Positions 1 through 8,281 of a stretch of 64,000 nucleotides of DNA are shown in pieces. A program made the translations under genes and the position numbers. Numbering within the stretch: position 1 is the first letter of the stretch; every line of letters starts with the position of its first letter. The notes under the pieces are model-generated. The model was not told the origin of the DNA, did not search any database, and worked only from the letters and a program-made list of their open reading frames with translations. The DNA comes from Nostocoides sp. Soil756 (GTDB lineage: Bacteria; Actinomycetota; Actinomycetes; Actinomycetales; Dermatophilaceae): assembly GCF_001428065.1 (NCBI RefSeq), contig NZ_LMSE01000006.1, forward strand, positions 62,437-126,436, in the 5' to 3' direction.

Positions 1-1456
1 CGGCGCCGACCTCGTGCACGGTGCGCGGCATCACGAACGAGGCGAGCAGCATCGTCACCGACACGACCGCGGCGACGAGGAAGACCGCCTGCAGGGCGGG
101 CCCGAGCACGCCGGACGGCAGCGACTCCAGGTTGTCGGGGGTGCGGCCGAGGCGGTCGTGCACCACAGTGTTGGCCACCGCGCCGAAGGCCGCGACACCC
201 ACGGCGCTGCCGACCGAGCGGGCGAAGATCGAGGCCCCGGTGGCCACCCCACGCTCGTTCCAGGCGACGGCGGACTGTGCCGCGACGAGGGACGGGCTGG
301 CCACGAAGCCGAACCCGAGGCCGAGCACCAGGCAGGCGCCCGCCAGCAGCCAGACCGAGCTGGAGGGGCGGACCAGCAGCAGGATGCCCGAGCCGATCAC
401 CGCGAGGACCGAGCCGATGAGCATGGTGCTGCGGAAGCCCAGCCGCAGGTAGAGGCGCCCCGAGGCCGAGGCCGAGATGGGCCAGCCGATGGTCATCGCG
501 GCCAGCGCGAACCCGGCCACGATGGCGCCCGTGCCCAGCACCCCCTGGGCGTAGAGCGGCACGTAGGAGGTCAGGCCCAGCAGCATGACGCCGACCACGA
601 GCGAGACCAGCATCGCGCCGCCCACGACCCGGTGCCGGAAGACCCACAGCGGCAGGACGGGCTCGGCCGCCCGCCGCTCCACGACGACGAAGGCCACGAG
701 CAGGACGACGGAGCCCACGAACAGCCCGATGCTGACGGGGGAGGCCCAGCCCCAGAGGACCCCGCCCTCGAGGAGCGCCACCAGCAGCGCGACCGTGCCG
801 AGCAGCAGCAGCACGGTGCCCGCGTAGTCGATCCGGGGCCGCGCGGCGGCGGGTCGTGGCGTCTCGCTGAAGCGGCGCCACAGCATCCAGGCCGCGGCCA
901 GCCCGAGGGGCAGGTTGACGAAGAAGATCCAGCGCCAGGTCAGGGCTTCGGAGAAGACGCCGCCGAGGGTCGGGCCGACCAGCGACGCCACCGCCCACAC
1001 CGAGGCGATGTAGCCCTGCACCGTGGCGCGCTCGGCCACCGAGTAGATGTCGCCGACGATGGTCATCCCGATCGGCTGGATGGCACCGGCCCCCAGGCCC
1101 TGCAGGGCGCGGAACGCGATGAGCGAGCCCATCGACCACGCCGCGCCGCACAGCAGCGACCCCACGACGAACAGGCCGATGCCGACGAGCATCACCGTCT
1201 TGCGTCCGTAGAGGTCGGCGATCTTGCCGTAGACCGGTACCGAGACCGCCTGCGCCAGAACGTAGATCGAGAACAACCAGGGGAACTGGGTGAGCCCCCC
1301 GAGGTCACGGACCACGGCCGGCACGGCGGTGGCGAGGATGGTGGCGTCGATGGCCACGAGGCCGGTGCTCAGCATCACGGCGAGCAGCACGGGGCCGCGC
1401 GCGCTGCGCAGGCCGACGTCGGCTCGGGCCACGCGGGCCGCGGTGGAGGTCGTCAC
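1..1456 (-). CDS. MFS drug exporter, DHA2 (EmrB/QacA-like) family, 3' end beyond window
   Basis: Multidrug efflux permease of the 14-helix DHA2 branch of the major facilitator superfamily, acting in the cytoplasmic membrane by proton antiport (family knowledge). The reverse-strand frame opens at a GTG reading MTTSTAARVARADVGL and stays open to the window edge (485 codons). Visible hallmarks are the first helix with an acidic residue (LVAIDATILATAVP), the segment FPWLFSIYVLAQA, and MFS motif A (GKIADLYGRKTVM). These are followed by repeated hydrophobic helices. The ATG 32 nt further upstream is in another frame and runs into a stop, so GTG is the best start. The C-terminus is cut off by the window. 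The acyltransferase gene lies 52 nt upstream on the same strand. The substrate cannot be told from sequence. Confidence 0.85.
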   Translation of the reverse strand, partial: MTTSTAARVARADVGLRSARGPVLLAVMLSTGLVAIDATILATAVPAVVRDLGGLTQFPWLFSIYVLAQAVSVPVYGKIADLYGRKTVMLVGIGLFVVGSLLCGAAWSMGSLIAFRALQGLGAGAIQPIGMTIVGDIYSVAERATVQGYIASVWAVASLVGPTLGGVFSEALTWRWIFFVNLPLGLAAAWMLWRRFSETPRPAAARPRIDYAGTVLLLLGTVALLVALLEGGVLWGWASPVSIGLFVGSVVLLVAFVVVERRAAEPVLPLWVFRHRVVGGAMLVSLVVGVMLLGLTSYVPLYAQGVLGTGAIVAGFALAAMTIGWPISASASGRLYLRLGFRSTMLIGSVLAVIGSGILLLVRPSSSVWLLAGACLVLGLGFGFVASPSLVAAQSAVAWNERGVATGASIFARSVGSAVGVAAFGAVANTVVHDRLGRTPDNLESLPSGVLGPALQAVFLVAAVVSVTMLLASFVMPRTVHEVGA

Positions 1457-1508
1457 CGCAGAGCCAACCGCGGCGCCCGGCGCCGCATTCCGAGCTTCTA
1501 CGCCGTCG

Positions 1509-2693
1509 TCACACCACCCGGCGCAGCAGGGGCAGGCGGACCAGGACCGCCGCGACCCCGAAGGAGGTCACGATCACCAGGAGGTTCTGTCCGAGCACCC
1601 CTGCGGTCGTCCTGGCACCGGTCAGACCCGGGTGGCCGAGCAGGCGCGAGAACGCGTAGGTGACCAGCAGGTGGCAGCAGAAGACCCCGAAGGTGAGGTT
1701 TCCGAGGGTCCGGGCGCGGGCCGCCCACGAGCGGCCGGCAGCTCGCGAGCCGGGAGCCACGAGGGAGTGGACCAGGAGGAACACCGACACGGCCGACAGG
1801 GCCAGCAGGGGGCCCTGGTAGGACAGCGGAGCGAAGGTGTTCAGGGTGCGCGACAGCGCGGGGCTCAGCTCGGCGGCGTACAGCACCTGGAAGGTCATCT
1901 CCAGCGCCAGGGCCACGGTGACCACGGTGAGGGCTGCGCGGGCCCACCCCTTCACCACGACGTCCTTGAGGGCGTAGCCGAGAAGGTAGAACCCCACGTA
2001 GGGAAGGAACTGGGTCACCAGGGTCGGATCGGCCACGGCGATGTCAGACCCGAGCCTGGCCGCCACTCGACGCGCGACGAGGTCGGCCACGGGAAGTGCC
2101 GTGAGCGCGGCCGCCGTGACGATCAGGCCGCGCCGGGACAGCGCATCGACCACCGGCCACAGCAGTGGCGTGACGAGGTAGAGGCCGAGGATCAGCCAGA
2201 AGAAGTACAGGGCGGTGAAGGACTCCCCCAGGACGAACCGCGCCGCGATGCGCCGCCACGCCGGGTCGTCCACCAGCGCCACGGAGAACAGCCCGATGTA
2301 CACGACGTGCCAGAAGAGCAACGGGATGCCGATGCGCGAGAGCCGGCGGCCGTAGAAGTGGCGGGGCGAGCGGTTTGCGGGGGGCCTGAGCAGAAGGACC
2401 CCGCTGACCATGACGAAGACCGGGACGGCCCACTTCGTGCTGAACGTCAGGTGCGCGGCGACGGTCCAGGCCAGGTTCTCGTCGTCGATCTGCTGGTAGC
2501 TGAGGCCGGCCACGTGGATGAGGACGACCGCGACGATGGCGATGATGCGCAGGTGGCTCGTGTAGGCCAGATCCGGCCGTGGCGGGGGGGCGTGGGCGGC
2601 TCCGGCCGCATCGACAGGAGAGACCGGCTCGGTCGGAGGGGTCAGCCCGCTCGGAAGGGCGGGCTCGCTGGGGCTGGTGGCTGCGGAGGACAT
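1509..2693 (-). CDS. acyltransferase 3 family membrane protein
   Basis: Integral membrane O-acyltransferase of the acyltransferase_3 (OafA/WecH) family, 394 aa, expected to move acetyl or other acyl groups onto a cell-surface glycan or lipid. After a Pro/Ala-rich cytosolic N-terminus of about 45 residues, the first helix reads LRIIAIVAVVLIHVAG, with the His typical of the family active site. Next come a WAVPVFVMVSGVLLL segment and an arginine pair in FYGRRLSRIGIPLLFW, then eight or so further hydrophobic helices. It probably precedes the MFS gene in one transcript (52 nt gap). It is divergent from the M20 hydrolase gene. The acceptor is unknown. Confidence 0.8.
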   Translation of the reverse strand: MSSAATSPSEPALPSGLTPPTEPVSPVDAAGAAHAPPPRPDLAYTSHLRIIAIVAVVLIHVAGLSYQQIDDENLAWTVAAHLTFSTKWAVPVFVMVSGVLLLRPPANRSPRHFYGRRLSRIGIPLLFWHVVYIGLFSVALVDDPAWRRIAARFVLGESFTALYFFWLILGLYLVTPLLWPVVDALSRRGLIVTAAALTALPVADLVARRVAARLGSDIAVADPTLVTQFLPYVGFYLLGYALKDVVVKGWARAALTVVTVALALEMTFQVLYAAELSPALSRTLNTFAPLSYQGPLLALSAVSVFLLVHSLVAPGSRAAGRSWAARARTLGNLTFGVFCCHLLVTYAFSRLLGHPGLTGARTTAGVLGQNLLVIVTSFGVAAVLVRLPLLRRVV

Positions 2694-2776
2694 CGTGGCT
2701 CATCATCCTCGATGACGATGCCCGGTGGGCGCGGCGTGGCGGCGCGCCTCTCACCCGTCGACGGCGCGGCCGGCGG

Positions 2777-2782
2777 TAGCGT
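2777..2782 (+). promoter_or_regulatory. candidate leaderless -10 (TAGCGT) of the M20 hydrolase gene
   Basis: TAGCGT lies 6 nt before the GTG at 2789, with no Shine-Dalgarno between them. It fits the actinobacterial TANNNT -10 driving a leaderless mRNA that starts at or next to the GTG. Confidence 0.5.
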
Positions 2783-2788
2783 GCCGCC

Positions 2789-4057
2789 GTGACCGCCCCG
2801 ATGACCCCCGCGGAACGGGCCGTCGTCGAGGCGCTCGACCCCGACCGACTCGTCGCGACCCTGGCCGAGCTGGTGCGGATCCCCAGCATCACCGGCACCG
2901 CCGCCGAGGCCGAGGCCCTGCACCTGCTCGCGGACCGGTACCGCGCGGCCGGCCTCGAGGTCGACCTGTGGTGCGAGGACGTCGACGAGCTGCGGGCGAC
3001 GACGGGCTTCCCGGGCTCCGAGGCGCCTCGCGAGGAGGCCTGGGGCCTGGTCGGCACCACTCCGGGCGACGGGCTGCCGGCGCTGGTCCTGCAGGGGCAC
3101 GTCGACGTCGTCCCGGTGGGGGACCCCACGGCGTGGACCCACGACCCGTTCGGTGGGGTCGTCGAGGGCGGGCGCCTCCACGGCCGCGGCGCCTGCGACA
3201 TGAAGGCCGGGGTGGCCGCCGCGCTGGCGGTGGCGGAGGCTCTGCACGCCACCGGGCTCCCGGCCCGGCGCCGGCTGGCGCTGCACGCGGTGGTCAGCGA
3301 GGAGGATGGCGGCCTCGGGGCGTTCGCCACCCTGCGCCGTGGGCACACCGGGGAGGTCGCCGTCATCAACGAGCCCACCGGTGGGCGGCTCCTGGTCGCG
3401 AACGCCGGGGCGCTCACCTTCCGGCTCGAGGTGCCCGGGCGGGCGGCGCACGGCAGCACCCGCCTCGAGGGCGTGTCGGCCCTCGACGGGTTCGCCCTCG
3501 TCCACGCCGCGCTGCGCGAGCTCGAGGCATCCCGCAACCGCGATCTCGACCCGCTGTTCGCCGGGGACCGCCTGCCCTACGCGCTCTCGGTCGGCACCGT
3601 GCACGCGGGCGACTGGGCCAGCACCGTGCCCGACCTGCTGGTGGCCGAGGGGCGGCTCGGGGTCGCGCTGGGCGAGGACCCGGCCGAGGCCCGCGTGGCC
3701 TTCGCCGACGCGGTCCGCCGCGCCGCCGAGACCGACCCGTGGCTGCGCGAGCATCCGCCCGTGATCACCTGGCCCGGCGGGCAGTTCGCCTCCGGTCGGC
3801 TCGCGCCTGGGCATCCGCTGGCGGACGAGGTCGCCGAGGCCGCCGAGGTCGCGGGGTTGGCGCGGCCGCCCGTGGCGGGCGCCCCCTACGGCTCCGACCT
3901 GCGGCTGTACGCGGCCGCCGGCATCCCGACCCTGCAGTTCGGCCCCGGCGACGTGCGGCTGGCCCACTCCGCCCACGAGTCGGTGGCGCTCGACGAGATG
4001 GTGGCGGTGGCCCAGGCACTCGCCGTCCTGGCCGTCCGCCGCCTCGGGGTGGGCTGA
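2789..4057 (+). CDS. M20 family zinc metallohydrolase (ArgE/DapE-like deacylase)
   Basis: Cytosolic binuclear zinc amidohydrolase of peptidase family M20 (ArgE/DapE/ACY1 group), 422 aa, full length for the family. Metal-site motifs are all present: GHVDVVP (H104, catalytic D106), GRGACDMKAG (bridging D137), SEEDGG (E171 general base, E172 ligand), a mid-protein HGSTR dimerisation-domain segment and a C-terminal HSAHESV histidine ligand. The substrate is not determined; an N-acyl amino acid or peptide is likely. The start is a GTG supported by a -10-like hexamer 6 nt upstream. A GNAT gene follows after 35 nt, so the two may be co-transcribed. Confidence 0.85.
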   Translation: MTAPMTPAERAVVEALDPDRLVATLAELVRIPSITGTAAEAEALHLLADRYRAAGLEVDLWCEDVDELRATTGFPGSEAPREEAWGLVGTTPGDGLPALVLQGHVDVVPVGDPTAWTHDPFGGVVEGGRLHGRGACDMKAGVAAALAVAEALHATGLPARRRLALHAVVSEEDGGLGAFATLRRGHTGEVAVINEPTGGRLLVANAGALTFRLEVPGRAAHGSTRLEGVSALDGFALVHAALRELEASRNRDLDPLFAGDRLPYALSVGTVHAGDWASTVPDLLVAEGRLGVALGEDPAEARVAFADAVRRAAETDPWLREHPPVITWPGGQFASGRLAPGHPLADEVAEAAEVAGLARPPVAGAPYGSDLRLYAAAGIPTLQFGPGDVRLAHSAHESVALDEMVAVAQALAVLAVRRLGVG

Positions 4058-4092
4058 GGCAGGCGCCTCGGGACGGATGGGAGAGTGGGGTC

Positions 4093-5118
4093 ATGAGCCA
4101 GGCCGACGTGACCATCGACGGGCTCCCGGCCCGCTACGCCACCCGCCGGCCGGGGGCGGCCGACGCCCCCGCGGTGACGGCCCTCCTGGCCGCCCACCAG
4201 CTCGCGGCCAAGGGCTCGTCGGGGGTCCACGAGGAGGCCGTGCTGGTGCAGCTGGCCGGTACCGGTTCCTGGACCCGCCGACAGGTGCTGGTCGAGACCG
4301 GCGGGAAGCTCGTGGCGTGGCTGTCGGTGCACGACCGCGCCGCCGGGCGCACGCTGGTCGAGCTCACGGTGAGCCCCGACCTCCCCGCCTCCGACGCGGC
4401 CGAGCTGGCGGCGTGCCTGTTCGCCGCCGGGGAGCGGCACGCGCGCGACATCGCCACCGTGCGCGGGCTGCGCACGACCCTGCTCGACACCGGCGCCTAC
4501 GCCGACGACCCCCGCCAGCGCGGCTGGCTCGAGGCGGCCGGCTACCGCTGCACCCGCACCTGGTTGCAGATGAGCCGCCCGGTGACGCCCGAGGAGGCGA
4601 CCGGGATGCCGGGTCCGCGCGAGGGCGTCGTCGTCCGGCCGGTCGACCGCCACGACGACGGCCTGCCGCTGGCCCAGGACCTCCAGGCCGTGCACCGGGT
4701 GCTCGAGGAGTCCTTCCAGGACCACTTCAGCTCCTACCGGGAGTCGTTCCCGGAGTTCGTGATGCGGCTGCGCGAGGACCCCGGACACCGCTGGGACCAC
4801 TGGTGGCTGGCCACGGTCGACACCGACGAGGGGGCCGTGCCCGCCGGCGCCGTGGTGTCGTCGGTGCTGACCCCCGACGCCACCGGCGCCGAGGGCAGCT
4901 ACGTCGACTACATCGGGGTGCACCGCCGGGCCCGGGGGCGTGGGGTGGCCAAGGCGCTCCTGCACGAGGTCATCGCCGACACGGCTCGCCGCGGGCGCAA
5001 CCGGGTCGGGCTCGAGGTCGACGCCGACAGCCCGACCGGAGCCGACGGGCTCTACACCTCGATGGGCTGGGTCACGGCGTACCGCACCGAGTCCTGGCAC
5101 CGCGACCTCGACGTGTGA
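4093..5118 (+). CDS. tandem GNAT-fold N-acetyltransferase
   Basis: 341-aa protein with two GNAT folds. The N-terminal half (about 1-170) keeps only weak GNAT features and is probably a degenerate lobe. The C-terminal half (about 180-341) has a clear acetyl-CoA motif A, VDYIGVHRRARGRGVAKALL, followed by the usual C-terminal YTSMGW segment (Tyr as general acid). The start is the ATG after a GGGAGAGTGGGG purine-rich stretch. The frame stays open far upstream, but that part overlaps the M20 gene and is not coding. The tandem layout resembles the mycothiol synthase/Eis-like architecture, yet no specific substrate can be assigned. Confidence 0.75.
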   Translation: MSQADVTIDGLPARYATRRPGAADAPAVTALLAAHQLAAKGSSGVHEEAVLVQLAGTGSWTRRQVLVETGGKLVAWLSVHDRAAGRTLVELTVSPDLPASDAAELAACLFAAGERHARDIATVRGLRTTLLDTGAYADDPRQRGWLEAAGYRCTRTWLQMSRPVTPEEATGMPGPREGVVVRPVDRHDDGLPLAQDLQAVHRVLEESFQDHFSSYRESFPEFVMRLREDPGHRWDHWWLATVDTDEGAVPAGAVVSSVLTPDATGAEGSYVDYIGVHRRARGRGVAKALLHEVIADTARRGRNRVGLEVDADSPTGADGLYTSMGWVTAYRTESWHRDLDV

Positions 5119-5143
5119 CGTGGCACCCGGCGCGGGCCGGGGG

Positions 5144-5833
5144 TCAGCGGGCGATGTCGACGACCAGCCGGCTGGGGTCGGTCATGGTGGTGACCTTGAA
5201 GGGGCGGCGGTCGCCGGTGAGCCCGATGAACTGCTGGCCCACGCCCTCGAAGCCGCCCCACAGAGCGGGGGCCGCCGCGATGCCGGTGCCCTTCAGCGAC
5301 GACGGCAACGGGTCCTCGGGCGTCGGCGCCGACTCCCCGGGCATCCCGAGGGACGTCACGAGGACCTCGAGCCAGACGTCGCCCGGCACGTCCCTGACGT
5401 CGCCCGATCCGTCCTCCACGGGCTGGTCCACGTAGTGGACCCGGTAGTCGGGAGCGGCCGAGCCGGTGAACTCGTAGACGACGCGGACGTAGCCGGGGTG
5501 CATCCCGACCCGCGCCTCGCGACCGATGCCGAGGTCGGCCGCGAGCTGCGGCCAGCCCGGGGAATGCCGGTCGTCGAGCGAGAACCCCGCCAGCGACGGT
5601 GTCGGGGTGGGCGTCGAGGTGGCGGAGGAGCTCGACGAGGCGGACCCCGAGGCGCCGGCGCTCGCCGACGGGCTGATGCTCACCGTCGGGTCGGTGCCCG
5701 GGCCGGGTTCCTCCGTGCCGCTCGAGGTGCACCCGGCGGCCAGGCCCGCGACGAGGGCGAGGGCGACGGCACCGGTCAGGGGGCGGCGGAGCGACGGCGG
5801 CGGGATGTGGTTCACCCCTCCATGGTCGAGCAC
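5144..5833 (-). CDS. secreted lipoprotein with AMIN-like domain
   Basis: 229-aa exported lipoprotein. A signal peptide (RRPLTGAVALALVAGLAAGC) ends in a lipobox, so Cys is lipidated and anchors the protein outside the membrane. A Ser/Thr/Pro-rich linker (SASAGASGSASSSSSATSTPTPTPS) follows. The folded part carries the pattern RVGMHPGYVRVVYEFTG and a C-terminal DPSRLVVDIAR, which match the AMIN-like domain of actinobacterial lipoproteins (cell-wall associated, function unproven). Start is ambiguous between GTG 5833 and an in-frame GTG at 5815. It is divergent from the kinase gene. Confidence 0.7.
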   Translation of the reverse strand: MLDHGGVNHIPPPSLRRPLTGAVALALVAGLAAGCTSSGTEEPGPGTDPTVSISPSASAGASGSASSSSSATSTPTPTPSLAGFSLDDRHSPGWPQLAADLGIGREARVGMHPGYVRVVYEFTGSAAPDYRVHYVDQPVEDGSGDVRDVPGDVWLEVLVTSLGMPGESAPTPEDPLPSSLKGTGIAAAPALWGGFEGVGQQFIGLTGDRRPFKVTTMTDPSRLVVDIAR

Positions 5834-5868
5834 GGCCGGGTCCCGGTGTGGGACCTACGTCCCCGCCG

Positions 5869-5874
5869 TACGCT
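5869..5874 (+). promoter_or_regulatory. candidate leaderless -10 (TACGCT) of the kinase gene
   Basis: TACGCT lies 6 nt upstream of ATG 5881 with no ribosome-binding site between. This supports 5881 over the in-frame upstream codon at 5848. Confidence 0.5.
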
Positions 5875-5880
5875 GCGGGC

Positions 5881-6570
5881 ATGAACGAGAGCGGTCCGTC
5901 GGCATCCATCCCCTCGGGTCTGGCCCCGCTGGCCGACCTCGCCGAGGGCCTCGTCCCGTCCGGTGGGGGACGGGCTCTCCTCGGTGTCTGCGGGGTCCCG
6001 GGCGCGGGCAAGTCGACCCTGGCGGAGGCCCTGGTCGCCGAGCTGGCGCGCCGGCACGGACCGGGTTTCGTGGCCCACGTCCCGATGGACGGGTACCACC
6101 TCGCCGACGTGCAGCTCGAGCGGCTCGGCCTGCGCGACCGCAAGGGCGCCCCCGAGACCTTCGACGCGCTGGGCTACGCCGCCCTGCTGCGCCGGCTGCG
6201 CGAGGACGTCGAGCGCGACGTCTACGCCCCCGACTTCGAGCGCACGCTGGAGCAGCCGATCGCGGGGGCGATGGTGGTCGCCGGGGGTGCGCGCCTCGTC
6301 GTCACCGAGGGCAACTACCTCCTGCTCGACGACCCGGTATGGCGGGAGGCGCGCGCCGCGCTCGACGCCGTGTGGTTCGTCGACGGCGACGACGAGGTGC
6401 GCCGCTCGCGGCTGGTCGCCCGGCACGTGGCGTTCGGCAAGACCCCGGAGGAGGCGGCGGCCTGGGTGAGCGCGGTGGACGAGCCCAACGCCGCGATGGT
6501 GCGGGCCGGCCGGGGGGGCGCCGACCGCGTCGTCCTCGTGGCCGACGACGGCTGGCGGCTCCCCGACTGA
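5881..6570 (+). CDS. nucleoside/nucleotide kinase family protein (uridine kinase/PanK-like P-loop)
   Basis: 229-aa P-loop kinase of the group that includes uridine kinase, type I pantothenate kinase and E. coli YggC. Walker A is GVPGAGKST (residues 38-46). The segment VPMDGYHLAD corresponds to the catalytic Asp/Tyr-His region of these small-molecule kinases, YAPDFERTLEQP is typical of the YggC-like subgroup, and VVTEGNYLLLDDP is the Walker-B-like strand. The substrate is unknown; a sugar, nucleoside or pantetheine-like molecule is plausible. It is convergent with the aminotransferase gene and has no operon partner. Confidence 0.75.
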   Translation: MNESGPSASIPSGLAPLADLAEGLVPSGGGRALLGVCGVPGAGKSTLAEALVAELARRHGPGFVAHVPMDGYHLADVQLERLGLRDRKGAPETFDALGYAALLRRLREDVERDVYAPDFERTLEQPIAGAMVVAGGARLVVTEGNYLLLDDPVWREARAALDAVWFVDGDDEVRRSRLVARHVAFGKTPEEAAAWVSAVDEPNAAMVRAGRGGADRVVLVADDGWRLPD

Positions 6571-6588
6571 GGCTCGACCCGCGAGGGC

Positions 6589-7992
6589 TCAGGCGCGCAG
6601 GGCCTGCGCCAGCTCGCGGTAGTGCGTGACGAGGCCGTCCATGTCGTCCTGGGTGTGGGCGAGCGAGACCAGCCACTGCTCGTCGAGCCCGGGCGGGGTG
6701 AGGATCTGGCGGTTGACGCCCCAGAGCCACGACAGCTCGGCGACCGCGAAGTCGGTGGCCTTGTAGTCGCGGTAGTTGCGCACCGGCGCGGTGGCCCACG
6801 TGACGCAGCCCTTGACCCCGAGCGAGACGGTGTGGGCGGGCAGCTCGAACTCGTCGATGACGGCGTCGAGCGCCTCGAGCGCACCGACGTTGATGTCCTC
6901 GGCGCCTTGGAGGGCCTCGCGGGTGCAGACCTCGTCGACCGCCTTGGCGGCCGCCATCACCAGCGGGTTGCCGTTGTAGGTGCCGAAGTGCGCCATCCGG
7001 CCGTCGACGACGACCTCCATGACCTCGCTGGTGCCGCCGAAGGCCGCCAGCGGCAGGCCGCCGCCGATCGACTTGGCGAGGGTGATGAGGTCGGGCTTGA
7101 CGCCGAGGCGCTGCGAGGCGCCCGCGTAGCCGGCGGTCAGGCCGGTCTTGACCTCGTCGAGGATGAGCAGCACGCCGTGGGCGTCGCAGGCCTTGCGGAC
7201 ACCGGACAGGTAGCCCTCGTCGGGCAGCACGATGGCGAGGTTCTCGATGACCGGCTCCATGACCACGGCGGCGATCTCGCGGCCGTGCTCGGTGAGCATC
7301 CGCTCGAGGTAGGGCAGGTCGTTGTAGGGGACGACGTGCACGGTGCCGGCCTCGACGTCGAAGGGCACCTCGGGGATGGGGGCCTCGGCCGGGCCGATGT
7401 CCTCGAGCGCCGGCTTGACCGACACCTGGAGGGCGTCGTAGCCGCCGTGGTAGCCGCCCTCGATCTTCACGATGGCCTTGCGGCCGGTGTAGGCGCGGGC
7501 GGCGCGGACGGCGTACATCAGCGACTCGGTGCCCGACTGGGTGAAGCGCAGCATGTCGAGACCGAAGCGCTCCTGGTAGAGCTCGGCGACCTCGGTGGAG
7601 ACCGGCGACGGCGTGACGAACAGGGTGCCGACCTCGCGCAGGGCGTGCTCGACGTGCTCGACGACGGTGGGGTTGAGGTGGCCGACGAGCATGGCGCCGA
7701 AGCCCATCGACAGGTCGAGCAGCTTGCGGCCGTCGACGTCGGTGAGCCACGCGCCGCGGGCCGAGGCGATCGAGATCGGGTAGGGGTCCCAGTGCTGGAA
7801 GGAGCTGGTGACGCCCAGGGGCAGGACCTTGCTGGCGCGCTGGTACTCGTCGTGCGAGGCGCCGGTGCTGGCGGTGAAGCGGTCCCACTCCTGCTGCAGG
7901 AGCTGCTGCACGCGCGCCTGGTCGAGCGGGGTCGACGAGGCGGGGATGCGGCGCCGGGTGGCAGGGTCGGGCGCGGGCCACGCGTCGGTCAT
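6589..7992 (-). CDS. class III PLP-dependent aminotransferase (HemL-like)
   Basis: 467-aa fold-type I aminotransferase of subgroup III (glutamate-1-semialdehyde aminomutase/omega-aminotransferase-like). Visible elements: LDLSMGFGAMLVGHLNP near the N-terminus, the phosphate-binding TQSGTES (151-157), YHGGYD (181-186), the cofactor aspartate in LILDEVKTG (D279), and the Schiff-base lysine in LAKSIGGGLP (K307). The ATG is preceded by AAGGAG. It is probably an omega-amino-acid or amino-alcohol aminotransferase rather than true HemL; the substrate is unassigned. A 289-nt upstream gap contains a perfect inverted repeat that could be its operator. Confidence 0.8.
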   Translation of the reverse strand: MTDAWPAPDPATRRRIPASSTPLDQARVQQLLQQEWDRFTASTGASHDEYQRASKVLPLGVTSSFQHWDPYPISIASARGAWLTDVDGRKLLDLSMGFGAMLVGHLNPTVVEHVEHALREVGTLFVTPSPVSTEVAELYQERFGLDMLRFTQSGTESLMYAVRAARAYTGRKAIVKIEGGYHGGYDALQVSVKPALEDIGPAEAPIPEVPFDVEAGTVHVVPYNDLPYLERMLTEHGREIAAVVMEPVIENLAIVLPDEGYLSGVRKACDAHGVLLILDEVKTGLTAGYAGASQRLGVKPDLITLAKSIGGGLPLAAFGGTSEVMEVVVDGRMAHFGTYNGNPLVMAAAKAVDEVCTREALQGAEDINVGALEALDAVIDEFELPAHTVSLGVKGCVTWATAPVRNYRDYKATDFAVAELSWLWGVNRQILTPPGLDEQWLVSLAHTQDDMDGLVTHYRELAQALRA

Positions 7993-8075
7993 GGGACTCC
8001 TTCAGGGGGATGCGAGAGCAGGGCAGATGTCCAGCATCATGCCAATTCCGTCGCTGATCCGCCAGTTGACGTACG

Positions 8076-8092
8076 GTTCAGTGCCCCTGAAC
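8076..8092. promoter_or_regulatory. inverted repeat GTTCAG-N5-CTGAAC, candidate operator
   Basis: A perfect 6-bp dyad with a 5-nt spacer lies about 85 nt upstream of the aminotransferase start, in the promoter region. Size and symmetry fit a dimeric repressor site; the regulator is not identifiable. Confidence 0.35.
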
Positions 8093-8269
8093 GGCTCCAA
8101 ACCACGGATTCCGACGCACAGTCCTGCTGGGCGGGGAGGGGGCGGCGCGTTCGGCGTGACCCCTGCGCCCTCCTGTGCCCCAGCCACCGCGAGTCGGCAC
8201 GTGCGGGGTTGTTGCTGTCTGCTGGCTGGGGCGAACGACTGCTTCGGATGGGCTGTCGGTGGTCGCGTC

Positions 8270-8275
8270 TAGGTT
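8270..8275 (+). promoter_or_regulatory. candidate leaderless -10 (TAGGTT) of the DUF222/HNH gene
   Basis: TAGGTT lies 6 nt before ATG 8282 without a Shine-Dalgarno. Confidence 0.5.
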
Positions 8276-8281
8276 TGGACC

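Larger units (their letters stand above)
7993..8281. other. divergent intergenic region, no gene seen
   Basis: 289 nt between two divergent genes, locally less GC-rich than the surroundings around 8020-8110. I see no convincing coding frame. It holds an inverted repeat (8076-8092) and the leaderless-type -10 of the DUF222 gene at its right end. Confidence 0.6.
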